Assembly: GCA_900618795.1 (NCBI GenBank)
Contig: UYJD01000010.1
Location: 1,249,956-1,313,955 of the forward strand
Direction: 5' to 3'
Length of the DNA: 64,000 nucleotides
Source of the DNA: Cyanodermella asteris
Lineage: Eukaryota; Ascomycota; Lecanoromycetes; Ostropales; Stictidaceae
Positions 8,121-19,959 of this stretch are shown here, piece after piece. A program made the translations under genes and the position numbers. Under the pieces are notes generated by a model that saw only the letters and a list, made by a program, of their open reading frames with translations, had not been told where the DNA came from and searched no databases. The stretch's first letter is position 1. Every line of letters begins with the position of its first letter.

Positions 8121-10790
8121 TTATAAACCGTTCAGCACGCTCTGCACGCCGACGCTGCCGACATCCTCCCGTTTCAAAATGTAAGCCCTCAAATCCGCCC
8201 TTTCGCTGACCGGCTTGCCCTTCAATCTCTCCCTCAACGCCTCTGGCGCAATCACAAACATCGTACCGATCTCCGTCAGCGTCTCCAGAGTCGGAACAAA
8301 CGCAGCGCCCAGGTCCCACGCCGCCAGTACCTGCCTATACCTCGCAATGTCCTTCTGCACCATGATGCCACCAATGGCGCTAACGGTCCATTTCGAAAAG
8401 TGCGTCAGCAGAAGCGGGCGAAGTTGAAGCGCCAGCTCGGTCAGGAAAGCGGTCAGATTGGGCGATGGAGACAAGGCTAGAAGCGATGCGCGATGCATTC
8501 GCTCGAGGAAGGTGGAGATTGCGGTGCACGTCGGTGTTTGGTCGTTGGACATCAACATGTCGTCTTTGGGACGAAAGTCGGTCTTTGATTGCGTCGAGAG
8601 CATGCGCGTGACATAGTTGAGAGCAAGGTCGATGGTGCGCTGCATGAGGGTGTTCACCTTCTCCTCGAATTTGACCATGGCAGCCGTGGTGGTTTTCTCC
8701 ATCTCTCGGCGGGTGCTGCTAGACGACGCAGCGAGCGGGATTAGCACCGTGTTGATACAGGACTGCATCAGATGTAACGTCGTCACCGAAGCCGAAAGGT
8801 TCTCCAAGTACGAAAGATCCGGCTCGTTCCGTGACTTCTCCTGTGCAGCTGCCGCGTCGGCTGCCGCATCGAGAGCCGTCTCAACGTAAAGTTGTCCCAT
8901 GTGCAATAGTAGCAAATCCAGTAGAGCAGACACGTCTTTGGCAGTTTCGACACCACCGCTCAGCTCCAGCGTTCGGCCAACGGCTTCTGCAAGCCATTTC
9001 AGCATTCTCTTGGCGTTGCCGGTGCTCAGCAGCCCGTCGTCCTCGTTGAACTCCTGATCAGCTTGTTTGCGAGTACTGTCGTTGTCTCTGAGGCCGGCCA
9101 GGCGCATCATGCGAGCTTTCTGCTGGGGCGCCATGTCGGTCGAGTCCAGTCGTTCGACGTACGCTTCTCGGGCTGAAGCCAGCATGTCGCGGCCAGAGCT
9201 AGCCAGGGATGCCAAGTAGCCGGTTGGCGCTTTTCGTTTCCGGGAGTGGAAAGCGGTGAATTTGAAAAGGAGGGAGGAGTATAGTTCTTCGAGATTGCGT
9301 TTCTCGCGCTCGATATATGCGGACCCCACAAAGTAGGGTATGAATAGATCTTCGAACTGCTGGTCGAGGACGAGTGCCGATTGCGAGCTCAAGACGTCAG
9401 GATGCTCCGTCAGACCGTGCGATTTCAGGTCGTCGATGAAAGTGCCGATATATCCTCGCGCCGCTTGTAAAGACCGTAGGAACGCGAGCGTCGAAATAGA
9501 GCTGGCTTTTTCCAATACCTTCTCGAGCCTCTGCTGTATCGATTGCTGGAATACTCTCTGTAAAAATCGCCCCAAGACCACTTCGTAGTATGGAAATGAT
9601 TGTTTGATGATGCCCGCTTCCTCCACCAGTACCACCTTGACCTCGTCGATGAGGTTCTGTAGACTTGGCTCGATACCCGGGGAATCCGCATCGGGGTCCG
9701 TGAGCGCCTCCCACAGTTCCGGCTCGCCCGCGACCTCTTCCGTGATGAGATTGTTCCTGTCGATGAAGAATTGGTGCTGGTTCACGAACATGCCGATGAC
9801 GCTGGCACCACCACCAAAGTCCTCAAGCACCGTAGCGCACTCCCTCATCCCATCAAAATTAGCCCGCCGATAGAAATCATCAAATTGCGCCAACAAATCC
9901 TTCTCCAGCTCTTCACTGAATTTCTCGATAATCTCTCTCGTATTGAACTTTGACTTTCCCCGACCCTCACCATCTGCGTGCCCATTTGCAAGCCCATTAA
10001 CGCCGTTGAGACCATTAATCCCATTCGCCCTGTTGGTCCCATTCTGCCCCGTCTCACCCACCTCCTCCCAATGCTCCCCATCCAACCTCTGACTAATCTT
10101 CAACAGCTGCTTCGCAACCCTCGCACACTTGATCTTCTCCGCACTCGAATCATTCGCGCGGATATTCTCCAAACTAGCAAGGTCGCCCCTCTCGCTCACG
10201 TCCGCCCAGCACCGGACCAGGAATTTGGCGTCCTGAGCTCTCAATCGCTGCCGATCTAGTTCTTCCAATCTCTCTCCAATCCTCACCGCTCGCAACGCAC
10301 CATCGCCAGAGTGATCCCCACTGCCATTGGTCGCACCACCACCCCGTCCATTGAGACTTTCGTTCAGCGCCCTAAAGCTCCGGACACTCCCTTCCAACTT
10401 CCGACTCAAGTTCTTGACACTCCCCTCATGCTGCGCCTCCGCGCGTCTCACGGCTCCACTCAACTCCGTCTCCCGTCCCTCTAGATCGGAACTCAATTCC
10501 CTGAGTTGTTCCTGTGCATACTCCAGTCGGCGTATAAGCGGTTTCGGATCGAATGGCTGAGATGCGGCTTGGGCTTGTGCTACGGCGCCGGCGCCGGATC
10601 GTCGGTTCGACGGCACGGCGCTGTCGGACAGTTCTTCGATGAAGTCCTTGACTATAAAGTCCCGGGACGAGAAGGTTTCGAGGGTAAAACTGGGGCCTTG
10701 GGGGAAAAGGGTCCGGGTTGGGAGGGTGCTGCCGGAGCCGGAGTTGGAGTTCCGGATTGGGGATTGGGGGCGCTCGAGGCCTGGAGCCAT
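8121..10790 (-). CDS. SEC10: Exocyst complex component Sec10
   Basis: 889 aa from a clear ATG at 10790, intronless. The signature FSSRDFIVKDFIEELSDSAVP followed by FDPKPLIRRLEYAQEQL (residues about 40-100) is the conserved N-terminus of fungal Sec10, with a coiled coil after it. The rest is helical exocyst rod sequence, for example VVLGRFLQRVFQQSIQQRLE and LSYLENLSASVTTLHLMQ. Sec10 is one of eight subunits of the exocyst, which tethers secretory vesicles at hyphal tips, where it interacts with Sec15 downstream of the Rab Sec4. A SEC4 gene is present about 22 kb away in this window. A low-complexity Asn/Gly stretch (about residues 250-275) and a Ser/Thr-rich N-terminus are the only unusual features. 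Full length; confident. Confidence 0.92.
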   Translation of the reverse strand: MAPGLERPQSPIRNSNSGSGSTLPTRTLFPQGPSFTLETFSSRDFIVKDFIEELSDSAVPSNRRSGAGAVAQAQAASQPFDPKPLIRRLEYAQEQLRELSSDLEGRETELSGAVRRAEAQHEGSVKNLSRKLEGSVRSFRALNESLNGRGGGATNGSGDHSGDGALRAVRIGERLEELDRQRLRAQDAKFLVRCWADVSERGDLASLENIRANDSSAEKIKCARVAKQLLKISQRLDGEHWEEVGETGQNGTNRANGINGLNGVNGLANGHADGEGRGKSKFNTREIIEKFSEELEKDLLAQFDDFYRRANFDGMRECATVLEDFGGGASVIGMFVNQHQFFIDRNNLITEEVAGEPELWEALTDPDADSPGIEPSLQNLIDEVKVVLVEEAGIIKQSFPYYEVVLGRFLQRVFQQSIQQRLEKVLEKASSISTLAFLRSLQAARGYIGTFIDDLKSHGLTEHPDVLSSQSALVLDQQFEDLFIPYFVGSAYIEREKRNLEELYSSLLFKFTAFHSRKRKAPTGYLASLASSGRDMLASAREAYVERLDSTDMAPQQKARMMRLAGLRDNDSTRKQADQEFNEDDGLLSTGNAKRMLKWLAEAVGRTLELSGGVETAKDVSALLDLLLLHMGQLYVETALDAAADAAAAQEKSRNEPDLSYLENLSASVTTLHLMQSCINTVLIPLAASSSSTRREMEKTTTAAMVKFEEKVNTLMQRTIDLALNYVTRMLSTQSKTDFRPKDDMLMSNDQTPTCTAISTFLERMHRASLLALSPSPNLTAFLTELALQLRPLLLTHFSKWTVSAIGGIMVQKDIARYRQVLAAWDLGAAFVPTLETLTEIGTMFVIAPEALRERLKGKPVSERADLRAYILKREDVGSVGVQSVLNGL

Positions 10791-11537
10791 GGTGTGTGAG
10801 TTCGTGAATGTAAATTGGGATCGGTATTGGAATTGGAATTGGCCACGTAGAGATGAAACTATGGTTTAGTGGAAGAGGATGGCATGCCCAAGGTGCTCCT
10901 GACTCAGCCTGCGACTTGCGCGCAACAAGTTTTATGCATTCTTGGGTAGCTCATAAAATCGAAGGGAGTTTAGTGTTGAGTGGACGGCAAGGAGGAGGCA
11001 GGAGTAGAGGTTGTGTTTGAGATGACTGAGGCGGCGCGGCTCGGGCGGGTATTTCCATGCCAAGACTTCTCCTCAACGCCGTCGTCTTTCGCAGCGTTGC
11101 TTGGCCGTTGTTCACTGCCAACAAACATACTCACTATAAGCTATTGCAGATTGTTCGTTTCAGATCATCCGTAGCATTCATTTATCTCTGTTACTGGGCC
11201 CGTGAAGCCTCGATATCTGACGCAGTGTGCTGGAATCGTTGAATCATAAAAGTGGAATGTGATTGTGTGTACAGTCCAAATCTTTCTAATGTACAGTCTA
11301 GAAGTCAAGATACCCATTTTGACGCCCCGGTGGCCGTTTCCAAAAGTCCTGCCTCCGCTGAAATGCATCCAAAATCGACCACAAGACGCCGTACCTCCTG
11401 ATTCCCACATGCCGTCGTCCATGCACGAAATCCATGTCGTGCGTATCGTACAAATCGCCCTATGACCTAATATACAACCATTGCCGAGTCCATTGCGCCC
11501 GGCTATCTTGCCGGTCAAGTCGCTCTCGACGGGACTA
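10791..11537. other. Intergenic region between SEC10 and helicase genes
   Basis: About 750 bases. The left side is the SEC10 promoter; the right side is the 3' flank of the helicase. Short frames on both strands lack any recognisable domain. Confidence 0.4.
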
Positions 11538-14500
11538 TCAACTAGACCGGTTTCGTCCAGCCATTTCTTTTTTCAGTCGAGCTTTAGCCTCCCACTTGGC
11601 AGCCCACTCCAGCATCCCCAGAGAGATGGTCTCGTCCGTCTTTTTCGTCTCATGTTCCAAGGGAGTGTGGTCAAAGTCGAAGCTTTTCTTGACCCGCGCA
11701 AAGACGTCATCAACACTCTCTTCACCTTCGTCTTCGTAGCCCGGCATGCTCACCGGTCCGTTTCGGCAAACGTCCAGACCCAGGATGCTCACGACATTCT
11801 CGGCGAACAACGCCCGCACGGGATCTTCGCTGAGCAGTGTGCGCTTGCTAAGGTCACCGTAAGCCCGGACGAGCATACGCTCGATCGCCTTGCGCATCTC
11901 GATCAGGGTGCGTACGACCAGCCGGTCGTCGCTTTGAACGTACAGCGGTAGCCACTTATCCACGCTGAGTTGACGGCTGGTCTGCCAACTGTTACCCTTG
12001 AAGTTCAAGCTGCCACAAAAGAGTGCCACGGCCATGGGTGACACGAGAGTAGTATTGTTCATGATCAGGTCTTTCCCATCCGCAGCGCGGGAAAGGTTGT
12101 CAAAAATGGACAGGACAGGCTTTGGGGGTCCGGATTGGCGCTCCCGGCCCCTGTCACCCATTTCCGAGTTGACAGATTTCGGTGAAGGTCGAACATCCAT
12201 CTCGCTTTGAGTTCGCCAGTAGAATTGGAACCCCCCTGCCTTTGTGGCAAGTTTAGGGTAAAGTCCAGCAGTAGCCAGCGCCTTGATGACGTGGGGCTTC
12301 TTCGAGTGCACATTCAGGCTCGGGGCTCCATACTGGTGATTTGCGCGGTCGTCGTTATTCATCACAGGTATCAATCGTGCTTGCACCAACGAGGCCTCAA
12401 TCTGTGCAGCAACGTTCTCAATCTGCTGGAATGCACCCCAATGAATACCGTGGCGCGAAGCAAAATTGCGAGCAAGTGCAAACCCTTGATTGCGACGCAG
12501 AGACCTGACTTCTCTGAAAGCATTGAGCATCGCTATGTGGTCTGAGTTAGTGCCTGCCGCAAACTCGTTCATCGAGGCCTTGTACTGCCTCCTTAATTCG
12601 GGAGTAGGCGACATGGCAAACAGAGATCTCGAACCGCTAGCTGCTCCGAGGATGATCATCGGGTCCAAGCATCGGAACACGATCCCCAGAACCACCATCT
12701 TCCCTAGATCCGGATGGATGGGGAGGGTCGACAGCAGGCGACCCAATGGTGTGAGGGCTTCGTCCGGCGTGAGTGCGTCAATCTCGACAAGGTTGCGGAT
12801 TGCCGTTTCGACGGCCTCAGAATCAGGGGGCTCGATCGCATCGGCGAGGAACTCTCGTGGTGGCGATGGCCATTTTTGCGACACGACATCGAGAACGGTT
12901 TCCTGAAGATCCGTGCGAAGAAGCTCTGGAAGGCCGACCGCGCGGAGAGAGTCGTGACGAGCTTTTGAGAAAAGTGCGTAATAATGTCCGTTCTGCACAC
13001 GACCAGCGCGACCAGCACGCTGCTTCGCATTAGACTTGCTGACCCAAGTACAAGTCAGCGCAGACAGGCGTCGCGTGTGGTTGTACATAAGTTCTCGACA
13101 CTTTCCCGTGTCAACGACATATTGCACGTCCGGTATAGTGACCGACGTTTCGGCGATATTGGTGCTGAGGATGATCTTTCGCTGACCGGGCGCAGGCTTG
13201 TCGAAGACTGATCGCTGATCGCCACTGATACTCGAGTGTAGTGTAAATATCGAATACTTGTCACTTTGCGAAAAATCCACGCCAAGAGGTCTATTCGTAA
13301 GCAGTTTCTCCACGCTTTGAATCTCCTCCCAACCAGGCAGGAAAACGAGTATCGCCCCCTCTTCGGTCGTGCTGGCAAGATGAGCAATGGTTGCGGCAAC
13401 CAGGCGAATCGGGACGAGTTTGTCATTCTGGTCAGGCTCCCACTTTCCGTCCGTGGTAAGCGACTGCTTGCGCTTCCAGTCAATGACCCTGTTAGATCCC
13501 TGATCATCGAACAGCTCGCTGGATCCATTTTCTTCTGACTGCCCACTGCTCTGGCTCAATTCCCGCTCGACTTTCAGATATTCAGCTGTGTCATCGCCAT
13601 CTCGGATGTACTCGGTGAAGCGCTCTTGATGTTGCGCACGCATTTCGGCGTGTGCTTTCTCGAGGTACCTTTCACTCACGGGGAACGCTCGTCCAGGAAC
13701 TCTTAGAACAGGCGCCTCGGTGGTTGTCCCGTCCGGTTGGGGATTCTGGAAGTAGGGCGAGAACAGCGTTGGGTCAAGTGTTGCACTCATGAGGACGACC
13801 TTCGGTACTGCCTTTCCCTCATCGAGTCGAGCCGCGATGACTTGACGTAGAATGATCATCAAGAAGTCGATGAACTTATCACGTTCGTGGACCTCGTCGA
13901 TGATGATGTGAGATACCTTGTCCATTATGGCATCCGGGTTTGTCTGCAGTTGTGCCAATAGAATTCCAGTGGTGCAGAAATTAACACCACCTGGCTGCTG
14001 GTTTCGACTATTCTCTCCGCGGACGTGATATCCAATCGCGCTCCTCAACGGCTCTCCGCGTTCTGCGGCAACTCGATGGGCAACAGAGGTTGCGGCAATA
14101 CGACGGGGCTGCGTACATATGACATTACATTCCGTTCCACTACCAATGTCCGAAAAGTGGTCAAGGAGAATTTGGGGGACCTGTGTTGTCTTGCCACTAC
14201 CTGTTTCTCCAATAATGATGGTGAATTGGTTCTGGTCAATGATGTCCAGAACTTCCTGGCGGTAGGCGTTCATCGGAAGGCTCTGGCGAATTTTTCGGAT
14301 GTCGGCTAGCACTGCAGACGTTTCGTACTCATCCCGAGCTCGTTTCAGGTACTGGTTGCGGCGAGCCAGAATCGACTCTGGGAAAGGTGTGTATTGATAG
14401 ATCGCATCTTCGTCAACAATTTCTTCGGGTCCCAGAGGTTGATACTGGTCGTCCAACCCACCCGATCGAGCTTTCGACAGTGTGTTTCTCATCAAAGAAA

Positions 14501-15698
14501 GAGCTGTGTCGTCAACTGGGAAATCGTAACTCCAAGTGATTGGAGTCAGAATCTTCCCATTGCCCTCCTTCAGCGCGTCCAGGAATTCCTTTTTGAAGCT
14601 TGGCTCCTGTTCTATCACTTTCAGAGCACCACCCAATCTAGCTATAGCGGGCAAAGACTTTTTCATGGTGCTAACAACCGTCTCACCCAGTGGTTCATCA
14701 TTCAAAAGCAGTCCAGCTGCAAAGAGTGGCGCCTCGGAGCTCAGATCTTCGACCCTTTCCCTGGTCCTGGGATTCTTGAGCTTGTAGAATTTCCAGAACT
14801 GATCGACGTTTTCCAAATTTAGGGTCGTATCCGCCTTCACAACCAATGTTTCTGTCCCTTCCGCAATATGGTACTTCTCGGCTGCTTGCTTGAACTTGAT
14901 AGCGGCGAGCATATCAGCGGATGACGCTTGGTACGACACAGCACGAACGTCTATATTATGAGCGGGAAAGACGATCTGCGTTTGCCACGCCTGTCTTTTT
15001 CCGTGTCGCACTGTCCTTGTTCGTGTAATGCTTGGGAATTGATCATATCTGGCACAGTAGTTATAGACGTCATCCATCGCTTTCTTCTCTCCTGTTGTTT
15101 CGCTGTCATCCAGTTTGGTGATTTTGATAGGAAGAAAGTCCTTCAACTGTCCTGTTTGGTGAAGCTGGTGAGCCAGGTCTAACCAAGCGACTGAGCGCGA
15201 TTCTTTTGCTCTCGACGCTTGGCCGATTGCTGTCACCGGCTCCAAGGATGTATCCTTCCAAACTGCACGGAGGGTGGTCTGATTGGCCCAGCTGAATGTC
15301 TGTATAATCTCCTGCACTTTCGCCACGCGGGTAACCGCTTCGTGAAGCGCCTTGCGAGGGTCGTTGATAAGACCTTCGTAATCATGCTCTGATAATTCGT
15401 CTGCTGTCGGGAATCCGTCTCGTCTCCGGATGATTTCCGACGTATGTTTCGAATTTGGTTGTGCCTGCACATCTGTCTTTTTGCGCCCTTCTCGTTTGAT
15501 AGCATTCTTAGGTCTCTTCTTGCCTGCCTGTCCCTTAATGCCGGCATCTCCTGTTGCTGTTTTGGCTGTCTTGGTCGTCTTGACCGGTTTGGCTGTTTTG
15601 GCTGTTGAGTAGCTCCTTGCATCCAGCTTCACGACGTTAGGATCGGCCGGTACCAGCGTCGGGCGTTCCGACGCCGAGGACGTCGAAAGGGAAGCCAT
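11538..15698 (-). CDS. DEAH/RHA-family ATP-dependent RNA helicase
   Basis: About 1386 aa from the first in-frame ATG at 15698. Helicase motifs, in order: GETGSGKTTQ (Walker A, near residue 495), DEVHERD (motif II, near 600), SATLD (motif III), STNIAETSVTIPDV (motif V) and QRAGRAGRVQ (motif VI, near 890). HA2 and OB-fold regions follow, with LPIHPDLGKMVVLG and a C-terminal OB segment. The 490-residue N-terminus is Lys/Thr-rich, then has a dsRBD-like block (VYNYCARYDQFPSITR...). This layout matches the DHX29/DHX36/DHX57 group and yeast YLR419W, acting on structured RNA, possibly in translation. The frame stays open upstream of 15698 without another ATG, so a short 5' exon may be missing; the N-terminus is uncertain. 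Helicase identity is certain, cellular target is not. Confidence 0.9.
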   Translation of the reverse strand: MASLSTSSASERPTLVPADPNVVKLDARSYSTAKTAKPVKTTKTAKTATGDAGIKGQAGKKRPKNAIKREGRKKTDVQAQPNSKHTSEIIRRRDGFPTADELSEHDYEGLINDPRKALHEAVTRVAKVQEIIQTFSWANQTTLRAVWKDTSLEPVTAIGQASRAKESRSVAWLDLAHQLHQTGQLKDFLPIKITKLDDSETTGEKKAMDDVYNYCARYDQFPSITRTRTVRHGKRQAWQTQIVFPAHNIDVRAVSYQASSADMLAAIKFKQAAEKYHIAEGTETLVVKADTTLNLENVDQFWKFYKLKNPRTRERVEDLSSEAPLFAAGLLLNDEPLGETVVSTMKKSLPAIARLGGALKVIEQEPSFKKEFLDALKEGNGKILTPITWSYDFPVDDTALSLMRNTLSKARSGGLDDQYQPLGPEEIVDEDAIYQYTPFPESILARRNQYLKRARDEYETSAVLADIRKIRQSLPMNAYRQEVLDIIDQNQFTIIIGETGSGKTTQVPQILLDHFSDIGSGTECNVICTQPRRIAATSVAHRVAAERGEPLRSAIGYHVRGENSRNQQPGGVNFCTTGILLAQLQTNPDAIMDKVSHIIIDEVHERDKFIDFLMIILRQVIAARLDEGKAVPKVVLMSATLDPTLFSPYFQNPQPDGTTTEAPVLRVPGRAFPVSERYLEKAHAEMRAQHQERFTEYIRDGDDTAEYLKVERELSQSSGQSEENGSSELFDDQGSNRVIDWKRKQSLTTDGKWEPDQNDKLVPIRLVAATIAHLASTTEEGAILVFLPGWEEIQSVEKLLTNRPLGVDFSQSDKYSIFTLHSSISGDQRSVFDKPAPGQRKIILSTNIAETSVTIPDVQYVVDTGKCRELMYNHTRRLSALTCTWVSKSNAKQRAGRAGRVQNGHYYALFSKARHDSLRAVGLPELLRTDLQETVLDVVSQKWPSPPREFLADAIEPPDSEAVETAIRNLVEIDALTPDEALTPLGRLLSTLPIHPDLGKMVVLGIVFRCLDPMIILGAASGSRSLFAMSPTPELRRQYKASMNEFAAGTNSDHIAMLNAFREVRSLRRNQGFALARNFASRHGIHWGAFQQIENVAAQIEASLVQARLIPVMNNDDRANHQYGAPSLNVHSKKPHVIKALATAGLYPKLATKAGGFQFYWRTQSEMDVRPSPKSVNSEMGDRGRERQSGPPKPVLSIFDNLSRAADGKDLIMNNTTLVSPMAVALFCGSLNFKGNSWQTSRQLSVDKWLPLYVQSDDRLVVRTLIEMRKAIERMLVRAYGDLSKRTLLSEDPVRALFAENVVSILGLDVCRNGPVSMPGYEDEGEESVDDVFARVKKSFDFDHTPLEHETKKTDETISLGMLEWAAKWEAKARLKKEMAGRNRSS

Positions 15699-17114
15699 GC
15701 TGGCTGCTGGATTTGAATGTGAGGGCGCAGATAGACTCGACCGGGACACCCCATGCTGGGATCGCGTGCTCTGGGACGCTGTTCTCAAACGAGATGACGA
15801 AGGCGCGCCCAGCAAGGCGTTCCGTCTCTGTGCCCATCGTAAGAGCTGTTTCCATTGTAAGTACAGATACGGGTATGCTTCTTGCCAATTCTTCCGAGGG
15901 CCAGGGTTGACCTACCACCTGCCCCTTCATCGCGGGCCGACGCGAATGAAGTCGTCACAATACCGACTGTCGATACTTTGGGGCCGTGAAATGAGAGTAA
16001 GGAACGTATAACCGGTCAGAGTGGCGAGGAACGCTCTCGGGATCGGATGAGAAAGATGGGAATCAACTTTATTTCCTGCCAAGAACCAGTGTCGCGGAAC
16101 GCAAGTCCGGCGCGTTTCGGCCGTGCTCAGCGACCCCTTCGACCACCTCTCGGAGGATCCAAGTTCCGCAAAGACTCGATCATCGCTCCGGTTGTCCTGC
16201 GACAAAAATTTTGCCTCGGACGATGCTTGCACATTGATCTCGACATGCGTCCGTGTATGTCGGCTAGAAGTCGAATCTGAGCTCTTCACCAACTACAGAT
16301 TTAAGGGCGCACTCTCTCGTGGACGATTTGCGGATGCACTTCTTTTTCATATTACATACCAGAGCATGTTCCGGCTCACGCTCGAATCTTGTCTTGACGT
16401 TGTTGTAATCAGAGAATGGTTATGTACATGACTTCGACTAGTCAACGATGCATCTAGCAACGTACTTCACGGCTCGCAGCCGCCAGCAGGCAATGAAGAA
16501 ACCCGGAGCTGTTTTCCACTCCAAACTGATTTGCCCAAGGGCTGGTTGAACAGAATGCGGAAGACAACTTGTATAGAAGAAGGCCCCATCAACTCAAATG
16601 GCCCCGGTGTCTGGGCCCGCCGTATAAACAAGCTGGCGGGTTTTTCTTATTCTTCAGAATTTCCTGCAAGACCCTCCAAGCATTGATCCAATATTACATT
16701 TTTAGCATGCATAGTTTGCAATGCGCACTATCACTTTTCTTCGTTATTGGGGTTTTCTTGTGCTGGGTATCTCGATTCTTAACAAACTGTCCGAAAAGGG
16801 GGATAATTCGATCCAGCAAACCAAATTTTAAATGCTGTACCCAAACGTAGAATCTACTTGTATTTCAAGAACGATGACTGAAGGGTGAGAACGCCGTTTT
16901 TTGTCATTGCGGCCCGTGTCGATCGCGAGGGGGGCGGCGGCAACGAAGACGTGCTGTCAGATGGACCATGAAGTCTCCTATGCTGTAGTAGGCCACTAGA
17001 CGGTCTGCGGAGGGCAAACTGATGTTGTTGGCCTTGTCTCATTGCTGTCAACGCTGCAGAGGCGAGTGAAAGTCTCGACTTTCGTCCGCGAATCGCTCCT
17101 CGTCGGACCACACT
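15699..17114. other. Intergenic region upstream of the helicase
   Basis: About 1.4 kb. The first 230 bases may include an unrecognised first exon of the helicase. The remainder, including the 3' flank of the RhoGAP gene, has only short frames without recognisable domains. No repeat or RNA gene noticed. Confidence 0.4.
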
Positions 17115-19959
17115 CTATGCAGCCTGGTTTCCGGCAGAGGTAGGTGGTATGACAGCTCCTGATGCCAATGCTCTCAATCCTGCGTTGACCTCACTGGCTT
17201 TGGGTGTAGTCGGCTCAGGGTCCGTGATGTCTCCTTTGCCTGTATCCGCCGCGGCTTTGTAGGCTGGATCGATCGAAATGTTGGTTGTCTTTGGCGTCAC
17301 GTCCTCGCCGGCATTGAGCAATGAGTTCCTTTGCGCCGCCTCGCGGGCGGTGTGCAACTTCTCGCGATCCGAGTCGTTCATGTAGTCCTCGATCTTGCCT
17401 GGCACGACCGGAACGGCAGCAGAGGACAAGGTGGGGGCCTGTGATTTGACACTTGCGGAGGGCGCAGCCCCAGGCGGAGCATTGCCAGAATTAGGCGCAG
17501 CTGCAGCGGCTCGATCTGGGCTCATGTATTCTCCTAACGTCTCGGACAGAGGCGCATTGCTGAGATCCGCGGACACCTGGCGCGAGGGCGACTCGCCGTT
17601 AGCAACAGCGTCGAGGGTTTGGCTGCTTGGGCCCCGCTCTGCATAATTGCGATGGGGGCTCTTGGCACGCTCTTTCTCTGCTTCTTTCTCTTCGCGCTCT
17701 TTTATCTTGCGCTTGAGCCAGCTTATCGGGCCTTTGCTGCTTTCGGTGGTAGGCGATCTTTCTTCTGATGTGTAAGCATGATCTCGAGATGCGCGGCGCT
17801 GTGCGTCTGAATTCGGCTCAATCGCGCTGGAGCCATCGGCAATGTTGACGCTGGAGCCTCGCTTCCTCCAGCTGCTAGACGATGTCTTGCTAAGGTCTGC
17901 ATCCGAGTGACCGCCGAGATGTGAGGTCGATCCGTGACTTGCAGAAAGCGCTCTCTCGTCATGATTTCGTTTTGCGGATACGGAGAACCTCCATCGACGC
18001 TTTTTGTCTTTTTCAGGTGCTCCCGACCCGCCATCACCATCTAGCTCATTTCCAGTCGAGGTATCATACCTTTCTGCCTGTGAATCGCCCGACTCGGGGA
18101 GAGGCGACTGGTGCGGCTTCAAGGTGGCGCTCGCTTCGTTGAGTGGCTCCTCCGCAATAGGTTTCGGGGTGGTGTCGCCCCGTGGCGTGGCAACTGTTTC
18201 TGTGAGCACAACCCCGCTACCGCTCGCTCCACTGATCTGTCGCGATGGTTCATCACCACTAGTACCACCTGCATTACCGACGCGAGACGCGTCTGGATCC
18301 GCTGCTGAGAGTGAAGCGGCCGAGCTATGACCGTCGGGCTGAGCGCCAATGGCTGGTGGCTGTCGCTTTTTCCTCAGTTTGTTGGGCTGTCTGGCCTGTC
18401 CGTCGTCACTGGGAGGGGAACGCAGAAGATTTGAGAGACCCGTACGCATTTTGTTTGCTGCAACACTGGACGCGCCTGACCCCTCGGTGCCCAGCAAACG
18501 CTCTTTGCTCTGGTCGCGAATGGCGGAATCTCCTATAGATGGGGCAATTGAACCGACTCGTGGTTCAGGTGATGGGATTTCGGATCCAATGACTGCCACG
18601 CTCGGAGCAGGTGCAGGGGACTGTGATGGTGGCGACATCGTCGCTTCTGGGGTGACGGCAGGCGGCGTTGCGTTTGGTGACTCACCAGGTCTGGTGAAAC
18701 GACCTTGCGAAACAGCCGGCGACTTGCGAGATGGGACTGTGTTGCTGCGATGAACACAGACACCCGGCGTTCCCGGTGTGCCAGGCGTGCCCGGCGCGGC
18801 TGGAATGACTGAGGCGCGCGATCCTCGGGATGACACTGACAGATTGCGACGAATATCAGCAATACGAGAGCTATTCGTACTCCGGCTCGTCGTGGAAACT
18901 GACCTGCCCAAGACACCGGTCGCGCGTGTTGGGGTCGCGGGCGCAGCGAGAGGCGGCCCTGACTCGATGTCCCTCCTGGTCCTCTCATCTGCAGCGGTGC
19001 CTGGCATGCCAAGCAGAAAATTGTCTTGTTGGTCAATGAGAAAGATGACCACGTCCTGGCTTAGCCGATATTCTCCAGGAAGTTTGTCGTGATCCGGATG
19101 ATGTAACATGCCGGGCTGAAAGATGACCGCCAAGTTGGCCGCGGTCATCTGGTTGGTGTTTGATTTGGCAGCAAATATGGCCAACATGTCGAGAATGTAG
19201 AGAAGAAGCTGGCGATTCAATGGCGGCAGCTTTGTGATTAGTGACCGGTAGGTCTCGATCGTCGCATCGTAATCAAAGTTGCCAATGTCCGACTCTCGTG
19301 CCTCCACATTTCCGACCGCTTGAAGCTGGTGCTGACGCAAAGGCTCGCGAAAAGGTTCGTACAAGTCGAGAGGCACAATGGGTTCCGGAAGTTGATTCAG
19401 ATAGCGCCGCAAGACGTTTGCTGCATCGTGAACCGTATATCCATCCCAGTCGAGGCCCTTGCCGTACTTGTCGGGTGTGTTGAAGATCTCCTGTAACTGA
19501 TTCATCCGCCGTGCTGACCCCGCTAAGCGGAAGATGCCCTGAACTTCTGTAGCTAGAAACGAGTCAGTGGCCTGAACGACGGCGAAATGTCAAGTGATCT
19601 CCACCAGCCATGCTTACCTTGATGCTTGAGAAAGACGCCACATTTGGCGACAACAATCGGGATATACCCATATGTGTACCTGGTTCCATCCTCCTGTGTG
19701 AGCGAGATGGCGACGTTCGCATATCTAATACTTTGAGTGAGGGGAATGCCAAATATTGCGCCTGGAGCAGGCTGAGCGGGGCCCAAAGCTATAGAACGTC
19801 AGCCTAACTCAAGATTCGTCGTTCAGCGCTGGACTCACGAGTCGGGTCCTTTTTTCCCTTCTTCTTGAAGTTGTTCCACCATGATTTCAATGCCTGTGGT
19901 GTGTCGGAGGCAGGATGCTGCTGCGCAGCTGTGTATGGTGCTGATGAGCTGGCCGCCAT
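17115..19959 (-). CDS. Rho GTPase-activating protein, Sac7/Bag7 type
   Basis: Three exons on the minus strand: 19839-19959, 19618-19788 and 17115-19552. Introns of 50 and 65 nt have GTGAGT and GTAAGC donors and TAG acceptors, and the phases match, giving 909 aa. It starts MAASSSAPYTAAQQHPA. The GAP domain spans residues about 45-260 with FGIPLTQSIRYANVAISL, YGYIPIVVAKCGVFLK, the arginine-finger segment VQGIFRLAGSARR, and WDGYTVHDAANVLRRYLNQLPEP, matching Sac7/Bag7-like GAPs that switch off Rho1 and control cell-wall and actin polarity. The remaining 650 residues are disordered, Ser/Pro-rich and interrupted by basic patches (SWLKRKIKEREEKEAEKERAK). The large tail is usual in filamentous fungi. 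Domain assignment is confident; the exact GTPase target is inferred. Confidence 0.9.
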
